Below are positions 54,701 to 64,000 of a DNA stretch of 64,000 nucleotides, in pieces. Origin of the DNA: Ceratobasidium sp. AG-K (lineage: Eukaryota > Basidiomycota > Agaricomycetes > Cantharellales > Ceratobasidiaceae). Below the pieces are notes generated by a model. It saw only the letters and a list, made by a program, of their open reading frames with translations. It was not told where the DNA came from and did not search any database. The number at the start of each line of letters is the position of its first letter. Within the stretch, counting starts at the first letter, position 1. The stretch is taken from positions 620,001 to 684,000 of the forward strand of contig JAWNGF010000011.1 in the NCBI GenBank assembly GCA_037039685.1. Direction: 5' to 3'. Both the position numbers and the translations under genes were made by a program.

Positions 54701-56819
54701 GTCCCATAATAGAACTTCCAGCTCGCCCCTAGTCCTACTTTGTTTGTTACTCGCGCCCAATTGAATGGGGGTACTCAAGAACGAGAGCGCCCGAGAGTAA
54801 AGTGCTACAATTGCATCTGTATTGGCTCCCGGATCCCTATATAGATTGCTAGATGCGAGGCGACGCAGGATCTGTAGCGTAGCCTGGCATTCCAGAAGTG
54901 GCTCGCGTGAGGTTCGTGCATTGGCCCCTGCAATTGATTGCAACGCTACGTCAACCGACTGGGGTGTCTCGCAGTTTTTTATTAACCAGCTCAGCGCCTG
55001 GCTAGTCACATCGACATGAGGTGTCGGGTTTCGCATCCAGTATGGTTCCCACTCGTACACCCAATTTAGTGTCAGTAACATTATCGCAAGTCCCCGTTCA
55101 AGCAAGGTGTGTAACAGAAATGCTGGTGCCCAGATAAACACCAGGTACAATCCACGTGATAAAATAAGCATGAACCCCTTCACAGTGGAGGTTCTGCGAA
55201 TCAAATGCGTGAAGCCTAGACTCGGTGGACCCCAAATTGTGATTCTCCGGGGAATAAAGTCTAAGACGTAGATGATTACAGTCAGGAGGTTCAGTGGAGA
55301 GAATGGAGCCAGGAGAACTGATAGTAAACATTGGGATAAACCCTTGGTGAGGGATGAAAGCAATGACCGAGTCCGAGGTCCAGGGGCTATCCGTGCCAAT
55401 ATGCGCTGCATCCACTTAGTGCGGTATATTCTTGAGACTATTGTTGGGTAGGGGAAGTACTCGATCATGCAAGCTGACACACTCGACCAAGTATAGAATC
55501 CGAAGGCAATTCCAGACACGCAAATAACCGGGATTGAGGCGGCAATGTGCATGTCCCATAGGTATATGCATAAGCCTATGGCAAATAAAACTAACGTGTC
55601 TCATGAGCATTGGGTTTACGAATACCATTCTTAAATAAACGCACAGAGTGCTGCATGTATCAAGGACGGAAGCATCGTCAAAAGCTCCGGCATCTTCCAA
55701 CGCTCGATCATGTCCCATTTTCGCTGTCGACGCTCGCTTTGTTCGAAGGGGTGTCCAGTCCGACCAATTAGGAATGAATGGCACCATTCTTTTGCAAGAA
55801 TACCAATGAAAGCAGTGGCAAGGCTAAGGCTTAGAGACAGATACCAAAGGGTATTTATCCATATGGCCATGCTAGTCGGTTTAAATCCAGCGACATTGCT
55901 CACAGGAGGAGTTGTAATATCAGGTGGTTGTGTGTTGTTTATCAGTGTCAACAAGGCCTGAGAAATCACAAGCAGCGTTTGTGCCGATATGTCGGCCGGG
56001 TCCTCCTGAAGTTTCTTTGAGCTCTCGATCAAAAACCTATAAATACGAGAGTTTGTATCAGGACGAGTTCAAATGAAAGGATGCATGAATCTGTCCCACG
56101 CGGTTGATATTGCCGAGAAAAGGGCGGCCTGGGTGGAGAAATCAGTCAAAAAATACTAGTCCGCCGTTGGAGACACATTGATCTTGCTCACAAATACTTG
56201 GGGCGTATCAGCTGTCGTGTAACACATGTCTAATCAAGACGCTCACGCAATATCATATCTATCGAGCTGGGTAATCCAAGCAGCAATATTAACCAATTCA
56301 GAAAATGATGGCACGCTAGTTGACTCACTCTTTCCACCCTGTAACAAGTTCCTTATCATATTTGTCTGCTTCCTCAACATAGACCTTCCAGACCCTCGCA
56401 TCCTTGCGCAGTTCAGTACCGTATTCATCGAACTCAGTCAACGGGTTAACCAGCCGGGGTATATCTGGTTGGTTGAATATCAAAAGCATAGCAATCAAAG
56501 AAATAATTCACATACCCGAACCTAGTTTAGTGTTTGCAAGGTTTGGCTCAGCTTTAGTATTGATATTGGCTCGTGAGCCATAAGGCCGAGACATCATTCT
56601 TCTTATCGATGACTGATTTGTTTCGAGCTGGAAATATATGCATTATATTTTGTTCGATCCCTACAACTTCCACGGCAAAGACAGCAAAATACTCTCTGCT
56701 TGTTGCCTACTTACAAGTTGCGTGTCACTGTGCCCCGAGGCCAGTAGGTTACCACTGGTATCGCTCTGCTTCCCTTTTCCCTCAGCGGAATCACCAGGCG
56801 AGTCTTCAATATTGGCCAT
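51706..56819 (-). CDS. DUF6535 membrane protein with a long SR-repeat C-terminal tail
   Basis: Minus-strand exons: 56819-56715 (ATG), 56627-56516, 56464-56329, 56266-56247 (20-nt microexon), 56128-56100, 56036-55645, 55590-54681, 54649-51706; about 1,550 residues. The DUF6535 core is clear: ARVWKVYVEEADKYDKELV, WKDSIDMIL, AALFSAISTAFLIESSKKL, MAIWINTLWYLSLSLSLATA, FIGILAKEWCHSFL, RQRKWDMIERWKMPELLTML, FAIGLCIYLWDMHIAAS. Several membrane helices follow. The last exon (981 codons) holds a helical region, then about a dozen SR-rich imperfect repeats (52640-53370), an ankyrin-like unit (RGVLETLLHKGARINRRS) and an acidic Gly-rich end. The microexon-to-exon-5 join is out of phase by one base as read, so either the splice sites differ from my choice or the gene carries a small lesion. 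Function of DUF6535 is unknown. Confidence 0.8.
52640..53370 (-). repeat. Tandem SR-rich peptide repeats within the DUF6535 gene
   Basis: About 12 imperfect units of 17-24 residues (roughly 57 bp each) of the form SRSRSYSP-x-x-I-I-x-I-G. Examples are SRSRSYSPQIIRIGSPG, SRSRSYIPQTIQVGSGR, SRSVSRSPHVIRVAP, RSRSHSPVRVIQT. Units are diverged at the DNA level but keep the RSxSP core. Confidence 0.85.
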
Positions 56820-56847
56820 GGTAGCAATGGGCAAGGCGAGAGGGAGC

Positions 56848-56869
56848 GGGGGGGGGGGGGGGGGGGGGG
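56848..56869. repeat. G22 homopolymer in the DUF6535 5' region
   Basis: 22 consecutive G on the plus strand, starting 29 bp upstream of the minus-strand ATG at 56819 (a C tract in the transcript leader if transcribed). Confidence 0.9.
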
Positions 56870-57603
56870 CCGGGTGAGATTCGGGACACAAAATAGACGC
56901 TATGATGGCGTCTTGACGGATTTGTGCGGACCCTGACGGAACAATATCAATTCTCACAAACGTTGTGGCGGATGTGACACGACCGCAGTACTTACTTACT
57001 TCATCCCCCTATTTATGTATTTATTTGAGGGGAGGGGGGATGCGGACCCTCAAGCATGCATCTCTTAGGGCGCCTCCAAGACCACCTCGAGGGTGTACCC
57101 GTCAGTCCAGAATTTCGTAGCTGTCCTAGCAACTTGGGTAGCTGGGAGGTGTCTATAACTAGGTAAAACGTTAGACGTATCGAGGAGTAGCAAGGGTATT
57201 CGATGGCAACGAACAACAGGAGATCCAATCGACCCTCACAGAATAATATCACACCTTATAGCTTTGGTGGCCATGGCGGAAGGCCATGGAAATCTGCGAG
57301 ATGGTTGAGCAGAGATAATCTTAGGAATACTATGAGCATCAATAGCCAAAGGCCACAACAGGCAAATGAATTATGTTCTTCCTTCAATGCGCGCCATAGG
57401 CTGGTCCTGGTGCACCCATGTCGTATCACGAAAGGGAGCACCGTTTGGAACTATCAAGAACGACCGCGGCTTGGACACTCCCGGGGAAACCATGAGATGA
57501 GGGCCCCGAGCCTGGGCCCGGTACCGCAATTACTTCCCCGGAGTCTAGACAATCCTAAATTTACAACGCATATACTCGCCAAATCTAGGGAAATAGATTA
57601 TAA
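56870..57603. other. Gene-poor stretch
   Basis: Upstream of the DUF6535 gene. A plus-strand ORF of 147 codons (57203-57646) begins ATGGCAACGAACAACAGGAG but has no recognised domain and runs into the repeat at 57604. Confidence 0.4.
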
Positions 57604-57849
57604 CACTGTGGGGTCTCGGGTTACTGAAAATGGCCGCTTTCAGTGATGGGTTATATCATTTTTCAGTCACCTTGCGCATGGTTCACAGTCTTCAATACCA
57701 TAAAAGGGCAATTTGAATAGGTGGTGGAGCTCATTTGCCCCCAGTCACTCCTAACGATAATTTTCAGCGCATCAGCCACTGAAAGCGGACACGTCTAGCG
57801 ACTCCAGTCATGAGTTCTCAGCGCTGATGTGACTAGAATTCAGCCCGCT
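57604..57849 (-). repeat. Dispersed MITE-like repeat, copy b
   Basis: Reverse complement of 3853-4140 with the same landmarks (CACTGTGGGGTC at the start, GGTTCACAGTCTTCAATACC, CACTGAAAGCGGAC, TCATGAGTTCTCA, GACTAGAATTCAGC). It lacks about 25 bases present in copy a. Confidence 0.7.
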
Positions 57850-60800
57850 TAGGCTTGGTGTCCATTCGCCGCCAAGTTCACTGGAGAATTATTTTGCGCC
57901 CCCATTATTTGAACAGAAACTTTGTCAAATAAACCGGGAACCTTGTCCGATGAAGAAATTATAAGTGGTGGCAGATCCGATGGAGGGCGCTGCAGTATAT
58001 GCGATAGACAGCCATAAACCAGGTAGGCCCACCAGGAGCCATTTGATTGAAACATGTTATAGATCTTAAGGCATCGCCTGGTTCGGGTCGTAGTCATAAT
58101 GCTCCCCCCTACGTCAAACCGGTTATTCACCCCTCACTATCTTGATCCCCTCCAATGCTACACGGTATACGACGTAAAGTGAGCTAACCCCTGCACGTGC
58201 CCTTGCCAAAGGGGGGTCTTGTTCAAATCAAACTCGCATTATCCCCTACCAATCTACCACCCTTGAACGGTATTCCATTAATAGACATATAGATCTCCGA
58301 TCGCGGGCGGTTGGTGCGACTGAGTGGTCGAACTAAGTATGAGGGTTCCTGAGAACATTCAACTGGCAACTCCGATCAGCGCCCATCACTTTTACCAAAC
58401 CCGTCGTCACTGTGATAGTGAGATCATTCCTGAAATTAGACGTACAAGGTCTTGAATTAATAAAAACAAAAGGCAGATATCTCACTAAAAAAACTTTCCA
58501 GTTGCAACAGTGGCAATAGCCTTCATTCAGATGGTCTCCCATGAACGTTACGCATCCATCACTCCCCCGGCACCAGCTACATTGCAATATTGATTCCACA
58601 TATATGCGCCGCCGGTCTCACTTGAGATGTGCTTAGTACCCTAAACCTGTAATAGAGATTGAAACCGAAGGACATGTGTTCGATCCCACATGTTATGCCG
58701 GCTTGGCTAACCAGTTATTCGGAGTCAGGATGGTATGCTCGCGGATGTGTACGATATCGCAATCTCTTACCAACTGAGGGAGGCTAATAGATGTACTCCG
58801 ATAAGTAGATTGGTTGACCTATCGACCAGCATTCTAGTCGCGAGAACTCGTTACCGACGTGCCCCGAGGGCATGGTAATCAAGATAATTCGGGTCTGTTT
58901 GCTTTCAGTGGGACCCTTCGGCCACCTGGAATCTTGCGTTTGGCGGTAAATTTGGGATAGGAGGCGTAAATGCGCATCCTGCACGATGAAACAACCACTC
59001 TCCCTGGGTTTCCTGCCTTGGCTGGCTTCAAAGCCTGGCGCATATGGGGGGGGGGGTAGGTGCTGTGGCGCTTATGCATGCGTTACACACACCTCCTCAC
59101 CTGTTTCATGATCAGCGCTTAAGCTCGGGGGATCATAGTTTCAAAATCGTACATTCGACTTCAGGCAAGACAAAACGCATTCCACGATGACAAACACAAA
59201 CGAGGAAACCGGCAGGCTACTTGTACACTCACTCAAAAGAAAAAAGAAAAAGAAGAAAAAAAAGAAGAAAAAAGAACGGACAGGCAAGGTGATATTCGTA
59301 ACGGACATTTCAGTTCAAGGAGGGTTTCGATGCGAAAGCACGTGTTCAACCACTTCCATTCGCAACTCCTGGAATGCCATAGAGAGACCCATTGAGCGTG
59401 CACTGTTGAAACAGATGTGTTCGTTAGAGCTTTGGAAACTACTGTAACATGTTTCGTCGTACCTGCCCGTTTGGACCTGGGGGTGGAGGATTTGGATGAT
59501 TCTGAGGAGGATGAACTCTTCGGCAATGGGTAAGTATAATTTTTGTCTGCTGACGTCTAGGGTATACTTACGGGGCACCATCCATCATCGAGACCAATAC
59601 CGCCTGCACAAATGCACTGGCAAGCATCATGATTGTGGAGAGGGTGTGGATCGATTAGCGAATTCTCTGGGCTTTTTGTACGCGAAGTGTGTAATTTCGC
59701 AAAAATCAGAGTCCCTTGGGCGGCCTTCAGACCAAGCAAGATCTGGAGTATGGTTGACCACCGGCGGCATCCCATGCTCTCAGCTGGCATGCACGAATCT
59801 CGGGGTTTCGCTCAGCAAGCGTAAAAGAGGGTTCCCCACAATCAAAAAAGATACAGAGGCGCAGGCGTGGTGGGCAAGCGTCCAGATGTACTCTCATCAG
59901 GCAAGCCCCCCAGGGTAACACAAGCTCCGAGCGACGTGAGGCAGGCGAAACAACGTGCAAGGCGCCTGTATGAGACAAGATTTGTGCGAGATTCAAGCTG
60001 GGAATTATACTTGAGACCCCAAGTTGCCTAAAAATCCCCACGTCCTTCCTAACGTAGCGATTTTAGGGCACCTTGTACGTGCGTCAGAACAAACAAACAA
60101 ACAAGAATCGACAAACTCGAGCTATCATTCCACAGGGGAGTGATCATGTTACAAGGGGCTCAGATCATTTGATGTCGGACCATAGATCGGTTGAACGAAT
60201 TTAAACCAGAGGCTAGATGGAGCTCTAGATTGTGGGCGCGTTGAACCCAACGCACGACGGGCCTCAAAGACCAAACTTGGTTAACTTAGAACTTTAGTAC
60301 CCGAGCCGATTTCCGAATTTAATGGATGGCAAGACGCCGGAGAATACCTTAGACGAAAGTGTGTCAATGAGTAAGTGTAGTCGTTATGGTGAACTTTTGC
60401 TTGATGTCCGGGATTAGTAAACATGCAAGCTCCGTGAGTTACACAATCGGTGCACGCACCGACGGAGTCTTGTGTAAGACAGTGATAGGTGGTCTCAGGA
60501 TGTGGAAACTGTATCGCGCCAGGTGCTAGAAATTGGGGACAGAAGTCAGCAACGATGTCCGAAACTGGCGCTAAGCAGAGAGCCCTGTGCTAGTGTTACC
60601 TGGTGTTCCAAAGTAAACAAAATACATCCTATGAATACTTGCCCGCATATATCATCCCATAATCCACTGGCTTGACTAGGCGAAAATGTTCACAAAGTGA
60701 ATCAGAGATAATTGATTGTGTACATTACACTGGCCTAGACAACGGGGTCCTCCTAGGCCTTGGTAATGCGATCGTCACGGCTCGGATAATACCCAACGCT

Positions 60801-62789
60801 ACTGGTCGCCCAATTCTAGTGATGAAAAGGAACAAGGGGCGCAATGAATACGATCTGATGAATGAATACCCCAGCTTCTAGACCTCATCTACAAATATCT
60901 TCAGCTTGTGGGCGTGATAGATGAAATGGCTCACCGTAAAATTGTTCGGAGTGACAGGCTTAATCAAAGGCCTAGATTCTAGAGCTCATCTTGAACTGGA
61001 CTAGCGTGAAGATATGACGAATAGTACACCATGCCGCGTGAGAACCAAAATTTACTGCTTGTCGTTCTTGAGCATGTTGGAGTTTTACAGGCCGTTGAAG
61101 CTGGTTACTTGAGTATTAGCTCAAAAAGTCGTCCAATACAGACGAGACCCCCGTGCCAGTCAAATACATTGCCAATCAAAAATATATCGCAGGGGGCCCA
61201 CTAGGGTAAACTACATTTTAGGTGGCAGAGCTCAACGAGCCAACTGCGCTTCCCCAGTTCTTCATCACGCCGTAAAGTAAGAAAAAGCGGGGGAGGAGGC
61301 ACTGGAAGAGACAGATCGGCTACTGCCCCATTAAACGGTTAACTTTGAACAACTAGCAGCCAAGTTGCAGTTGAAAGATAGCGATATCCTGGTATAGTTC
61401 CATCAGACCTGGCCGAGGGTCCACCGATCAAGAGGTAGCGGTTATAAGTGTTGGGCGAACGAAGACGACACAACTACCTAATAACAAGTGCCGATGCTAA
61501 AAGAAGCGTCTAGGGTGCCCCCAGGGGACTGAGAAGGAAAAAGCGGCTGAATTCACACTGAATTCTGAAGCGATGCGGGGACATTAAGCTCCAAACGCCG
61601 TATTCTATACGAAATTAAGTATGGGAAAAGAAACCTAGGCCAATAGCATACGATAACCCGGGTGGAAATATATCTGATACAAAGCCTCAACTTACTTGTT
61701 GGGAGACCAGTCACGCCACGCACTTAATGCAACGGATTAGGGCTATTCGAGGTGAGAGATTGGTATCCGGTATATACGCATACCCGATGTAACGCACTAA
61801 GGTCCCATGTAGAAGTTTCTGAATGCGATTTACATTGCATGGAGACCACTGAATTCTGCCCCCGGACCTTTGACCCAAGCACCTAGCGTCCACGCGGTAA
61901 TCAGTGAGTACACCATCTAATATATATATAATGCAACCCATCGTATATTGTTCGTAACCGGTCTGCCCATGTCTTCGATTTTATACAGGATAGCGTAATA
62001 TATCGGACAACACATACTGCTATCTGGCCTTGTGTACCATTCTACATCACCAACCATATCCCACCAGAAAATGACCAAATGCCACACAACTGGAGATTAA
62101 CATCAGGTCCTCGATCGGCTGTTGCCACCCCACAGTGAAATTTGAGCCTTGTCGACACTCTAGACGCCGCTATAGCCGCGAAACACTTGGGATTAGGGGC
62201 TGCAAGTGCCGGCGGCGGTTACAACCAACGCTGTATGGAGACGCCCATAACCCAGCTCCCTGTCGCCGATAGAATATTTTTGCGAGCAATTACACCGCAT
62301 GTATGGGCAATCAATCGCGTCCAAATATACTATTCAAGACTGAACGGGAATGATTCAATCAGGGACGTTCGATCGCAGCGTGCATCAGTCTAGACATTGT
62401 CTAGACGGTCGAGGGCTCCCAGGTCTAGACAGTGCGACCATCGCGGTTCAAGGAATCCCGTCGCTATCATTTGGACGCCTGAGTTCGAGGTGCCATCAGA
62501 AGGAATGGTTGAGTGCGATCTGATGAAGGGCCCATCGGCGACTAGGCCTGGCCCATGAAGGCCGTGTGTGGCGTCACGGTAGATCCCTACCAACTAACGC
62601 AGACGGTAAGTGGGATCGTTCGTCTTTACTATTGTTCGGAGGGAAGGGGCTTGCCATAATACTGTTTGGAGCCTTTCAGAGCTCAGAGCTCGGTAGAGAT
62701 TGACTGGAGCTAACGAAGCATATACATCATGCAAGTTAGGTTATGAACTAAACAATGTGATTCGTCGATCTTGGGTAGTATGTATCCGG
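57850..62789. other. Gene-poor stretch with low-complexity tracts
   Basis: About 4.9 kb with no gene I can support. It has a G11 run (59046-59056), a purine tract (59235-59276), and on the minus strand at 59460-59780 two exon-like fragments (ACQCICAGGIGLDDGWCP before a GTAAGT donor; PKSSSSSESSKSSTPRSKR before a GTACGA donor) that do not join with ordinary introns. Three copies of the palindrome GTCTAGAC lie at 62388, 62399 and 62423. Confidence 0.4.
59235..59276. repeat. A/G-rich low-complexity tract
   Basis: Pure-purine run of AAAAG/AAG-like units, about 42 bp. Confidence 0.9.
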
Positions 62790-62899
62790 CACTAAGACCG
62801 AGAGCGCAGAGAGATGCCATGCAACTCGAGCGAAGGATGAGTAGACCATTGCATCTGCTCATATTATGGCTCCGTTCAAGATTCTTTAGGGCAGAAATG

Positions 62900-63105
62900 A
62901 TTTCAACTTTGTTAACGACCAAAAGAACAAGACCTGGACTTTCAGAACAAACAAAAAGCGCATGAACACAACGTATTTGCTGGTTGCCAACTCGATTGAC
63001 CGCATGAGCAAGCTGTTGACGCGCCATACTCTGGTTACGAAGCGATGCGGGATTATTGCCACCCAAACTTATTACAGTGGTTCCCGTGAGGATTGATTGG
63101 CTTGT
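62900..63105 (-). pseudogene. Possible relic of a SNF2-type helicase C-terminal motif
   Basis: Minus-strand reading GTTVISLGGNNPASL, then MARQQLAHAVNRVGNQQIRC and VHALFV. The spacing resembles the region around helicase motif VI in SNF2 ATPases (a hydrophobic strand, then QxxxRxxRxGQ-x-V-x-V-Y/H). The key arginines and QAIGR-type signature are eroded, and no other helicase motif is found nearby. Very tentative. Confidence 0.2.
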
Positions 63106-64000
63106 ACACGGCCGAAACGCAAAGACGACCTCACTGTGCTTTGTTAACTCGTTACGCCGCCCAAAGGGCCGTAAAGCGAGCGAAGGAGAGAGGGCTAAAA
63201 CGGCTAAATTAGCCTAAACAGTAGCAGCGGGCTCGGGGTGGTATTCTGTACCTGTACACCTGCATCTGGGTCGGGAGGCGCAGGTGGAGGTGCGGCTGGC
63301 CTTTGAGACGATTTAGGACCTGCGGATACGATTCTAGTCGAGATGCACTTACACATCGCTGGCCATTAGTGATAGTAAATTTGATTGTGGAACTAAAAGG
63401 CTGGGACGCGCCAGCTGATGGAGTATGTGCTGGGGCACAAGAATAAGCAGATAGTTTGTATGGTTTGTGTGCTAGGGCAAGGTTGCTGGTCGAGTGAAGG
63501 CTTTTGGGGGTGGTATCAGGGGTGTAAAGACAGCGAGCTCGGGAGGCTTTTAATCAAACCGATGCGACAGCGTAGCTCGCCCATTTGGTGCGCCCACCTC
63601 TCCTGGATACTAAGCATAGTCGCCGGAGCGCAGTCGGGTAGAGGAACACCGGATGCCAGTAAGGACAATCTTCGCATAACTCCACATTGAAAGACAAGCA
63701 CGGAAATATGACTCGGTACGATGAGGAACTGGGGTGCAGCCCGGCTTCTTTCGTTCCTTTTTGGCGTTGATTGTGGGGTTCTTGGCTGGAGATATAATTA
63801 CGGCATAGAGTGTTGATTGGAACCTGCCCAGGTCGAGACGTTGTGGACAGTCATACCGTAGTTGCCAATACTAGTTCGGTTCAGGCGTGTAGGTTATTTA
63901 CCCGATCACCGTAAACTTCTAGAAAGTCCTGCATATACATGTCCCTTCGATGGGCGGGTGACGGGAAGCGGCCTCAAATGCGTCTCGAGACGGGATGGGG
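63106..64000. other. Window end, possible exon pieces only
   Basis: On the minus strand 63353-63507 is open (FSSTIKFTITNGQRC) up to a GTAAGT donor. A Pro-rich stretch (PAAPPPAPPDPDAG) follows after a CAG at 63320-63322, but the implied 33-nt intron is too short to trust. No gene is called. Confidence 0.3.

Noticed and set aside
58670..58780. Possible tRNA with a TTCGATCCC B-box-like sequence
   Set aside because: A plausible A-box at the right distance and a closing acceptor stem are missing on both strands.
1..64000. CRISPR array, prokaryotic operon, riboswitch or replication origin
   Set aside because: The window has spliced eukaryotic genes and no regularly spaced repeats; none of these is expected or seen.

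Overview
The window looks like nuclear DNA of a filamentous basidiomycete of the Agaricomycetes, most like Rhizoctonia (Cantharellales). The evidence is dense genes with short GT-AG introns (about 45-75 nt), a DUF6535 membrane protein (a family typical of Agaricomycetes), a Tf1/sushi-type chromovirus, a Tc1 element, and a lineage-expanded family of F-box-like proteins. The genus is an inference from style and families, not from a marker gene. All exon coordinates were joined by hand from splice signals and frame continuity.

Layout. 1-956: 3' end of a Ser/Pro-rich gene cut by the window edge. 1.4-7.1 kb: two apparently intact members of the F-box-like family on the plus strand, with a relic between them. 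10.4-16.5 kb: a housekeeping island with an F-box plus ankyrin-like protein, histone chaperone ASF1, mitochondrial ribosomal protein mL54 (divergent from ASF1 across 183 bp) and a long Ser/Pro-rich protein. 17.9-19.4 kb: another family member, on the minus strand. 20.1-20.5 kb: a 100-aa dsRBD-like protein. 20.9-29.5 kb: a Tc1/mariner element (TA and terminal inverted repeats) split by a complete 6,951-bp Ty3/gypsy chromovirus with 415-bp LTRs and a GCCCA target duplication. 30.1-31.9 kb: a family relic and a second dsRBD-like protein. 33.4-45.0 kb: a same-strand array of five more family members, three intact-looking and two broken (one by a MITE-like insertion). 46.6-51.1 kb: a second housekeeping island (Alba-like protein; DDT/WHIM/PHD chromatin protein). 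51.7-56.8 kb: a DUF6535 membrane protein fused to an SR-rich tandem-repeat tail. 57-64 kb: gene-poor, with repeat pieces and weak relics.

Main points. (1) Ten copies or relics of one three-exon gene family occur in 45 kb. Intact copies keep the same intron phases, a near-constant middle exon (364-370 nt) and a C-terminal CxxC pair, which suggests selection on duplicates. (2) The two nested transposons decay mostly through CpG transitions. All seven LTR-LTR differences fall in five CpG sites, three of four gag stops are explained by CGA to TGA, and the Tc1 catalytic glutamate is lost at a CpG. (3) The chromovirus has no obvious tRNA primer site. Instead 11 nt after the 5' LTR are exactly complementary to 11 nt that begin 34 bp after the LTR TATA box, which predicts Tf1-like self-priming. 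(4) Two small dsRBD-like genes share an intron at a similar place.
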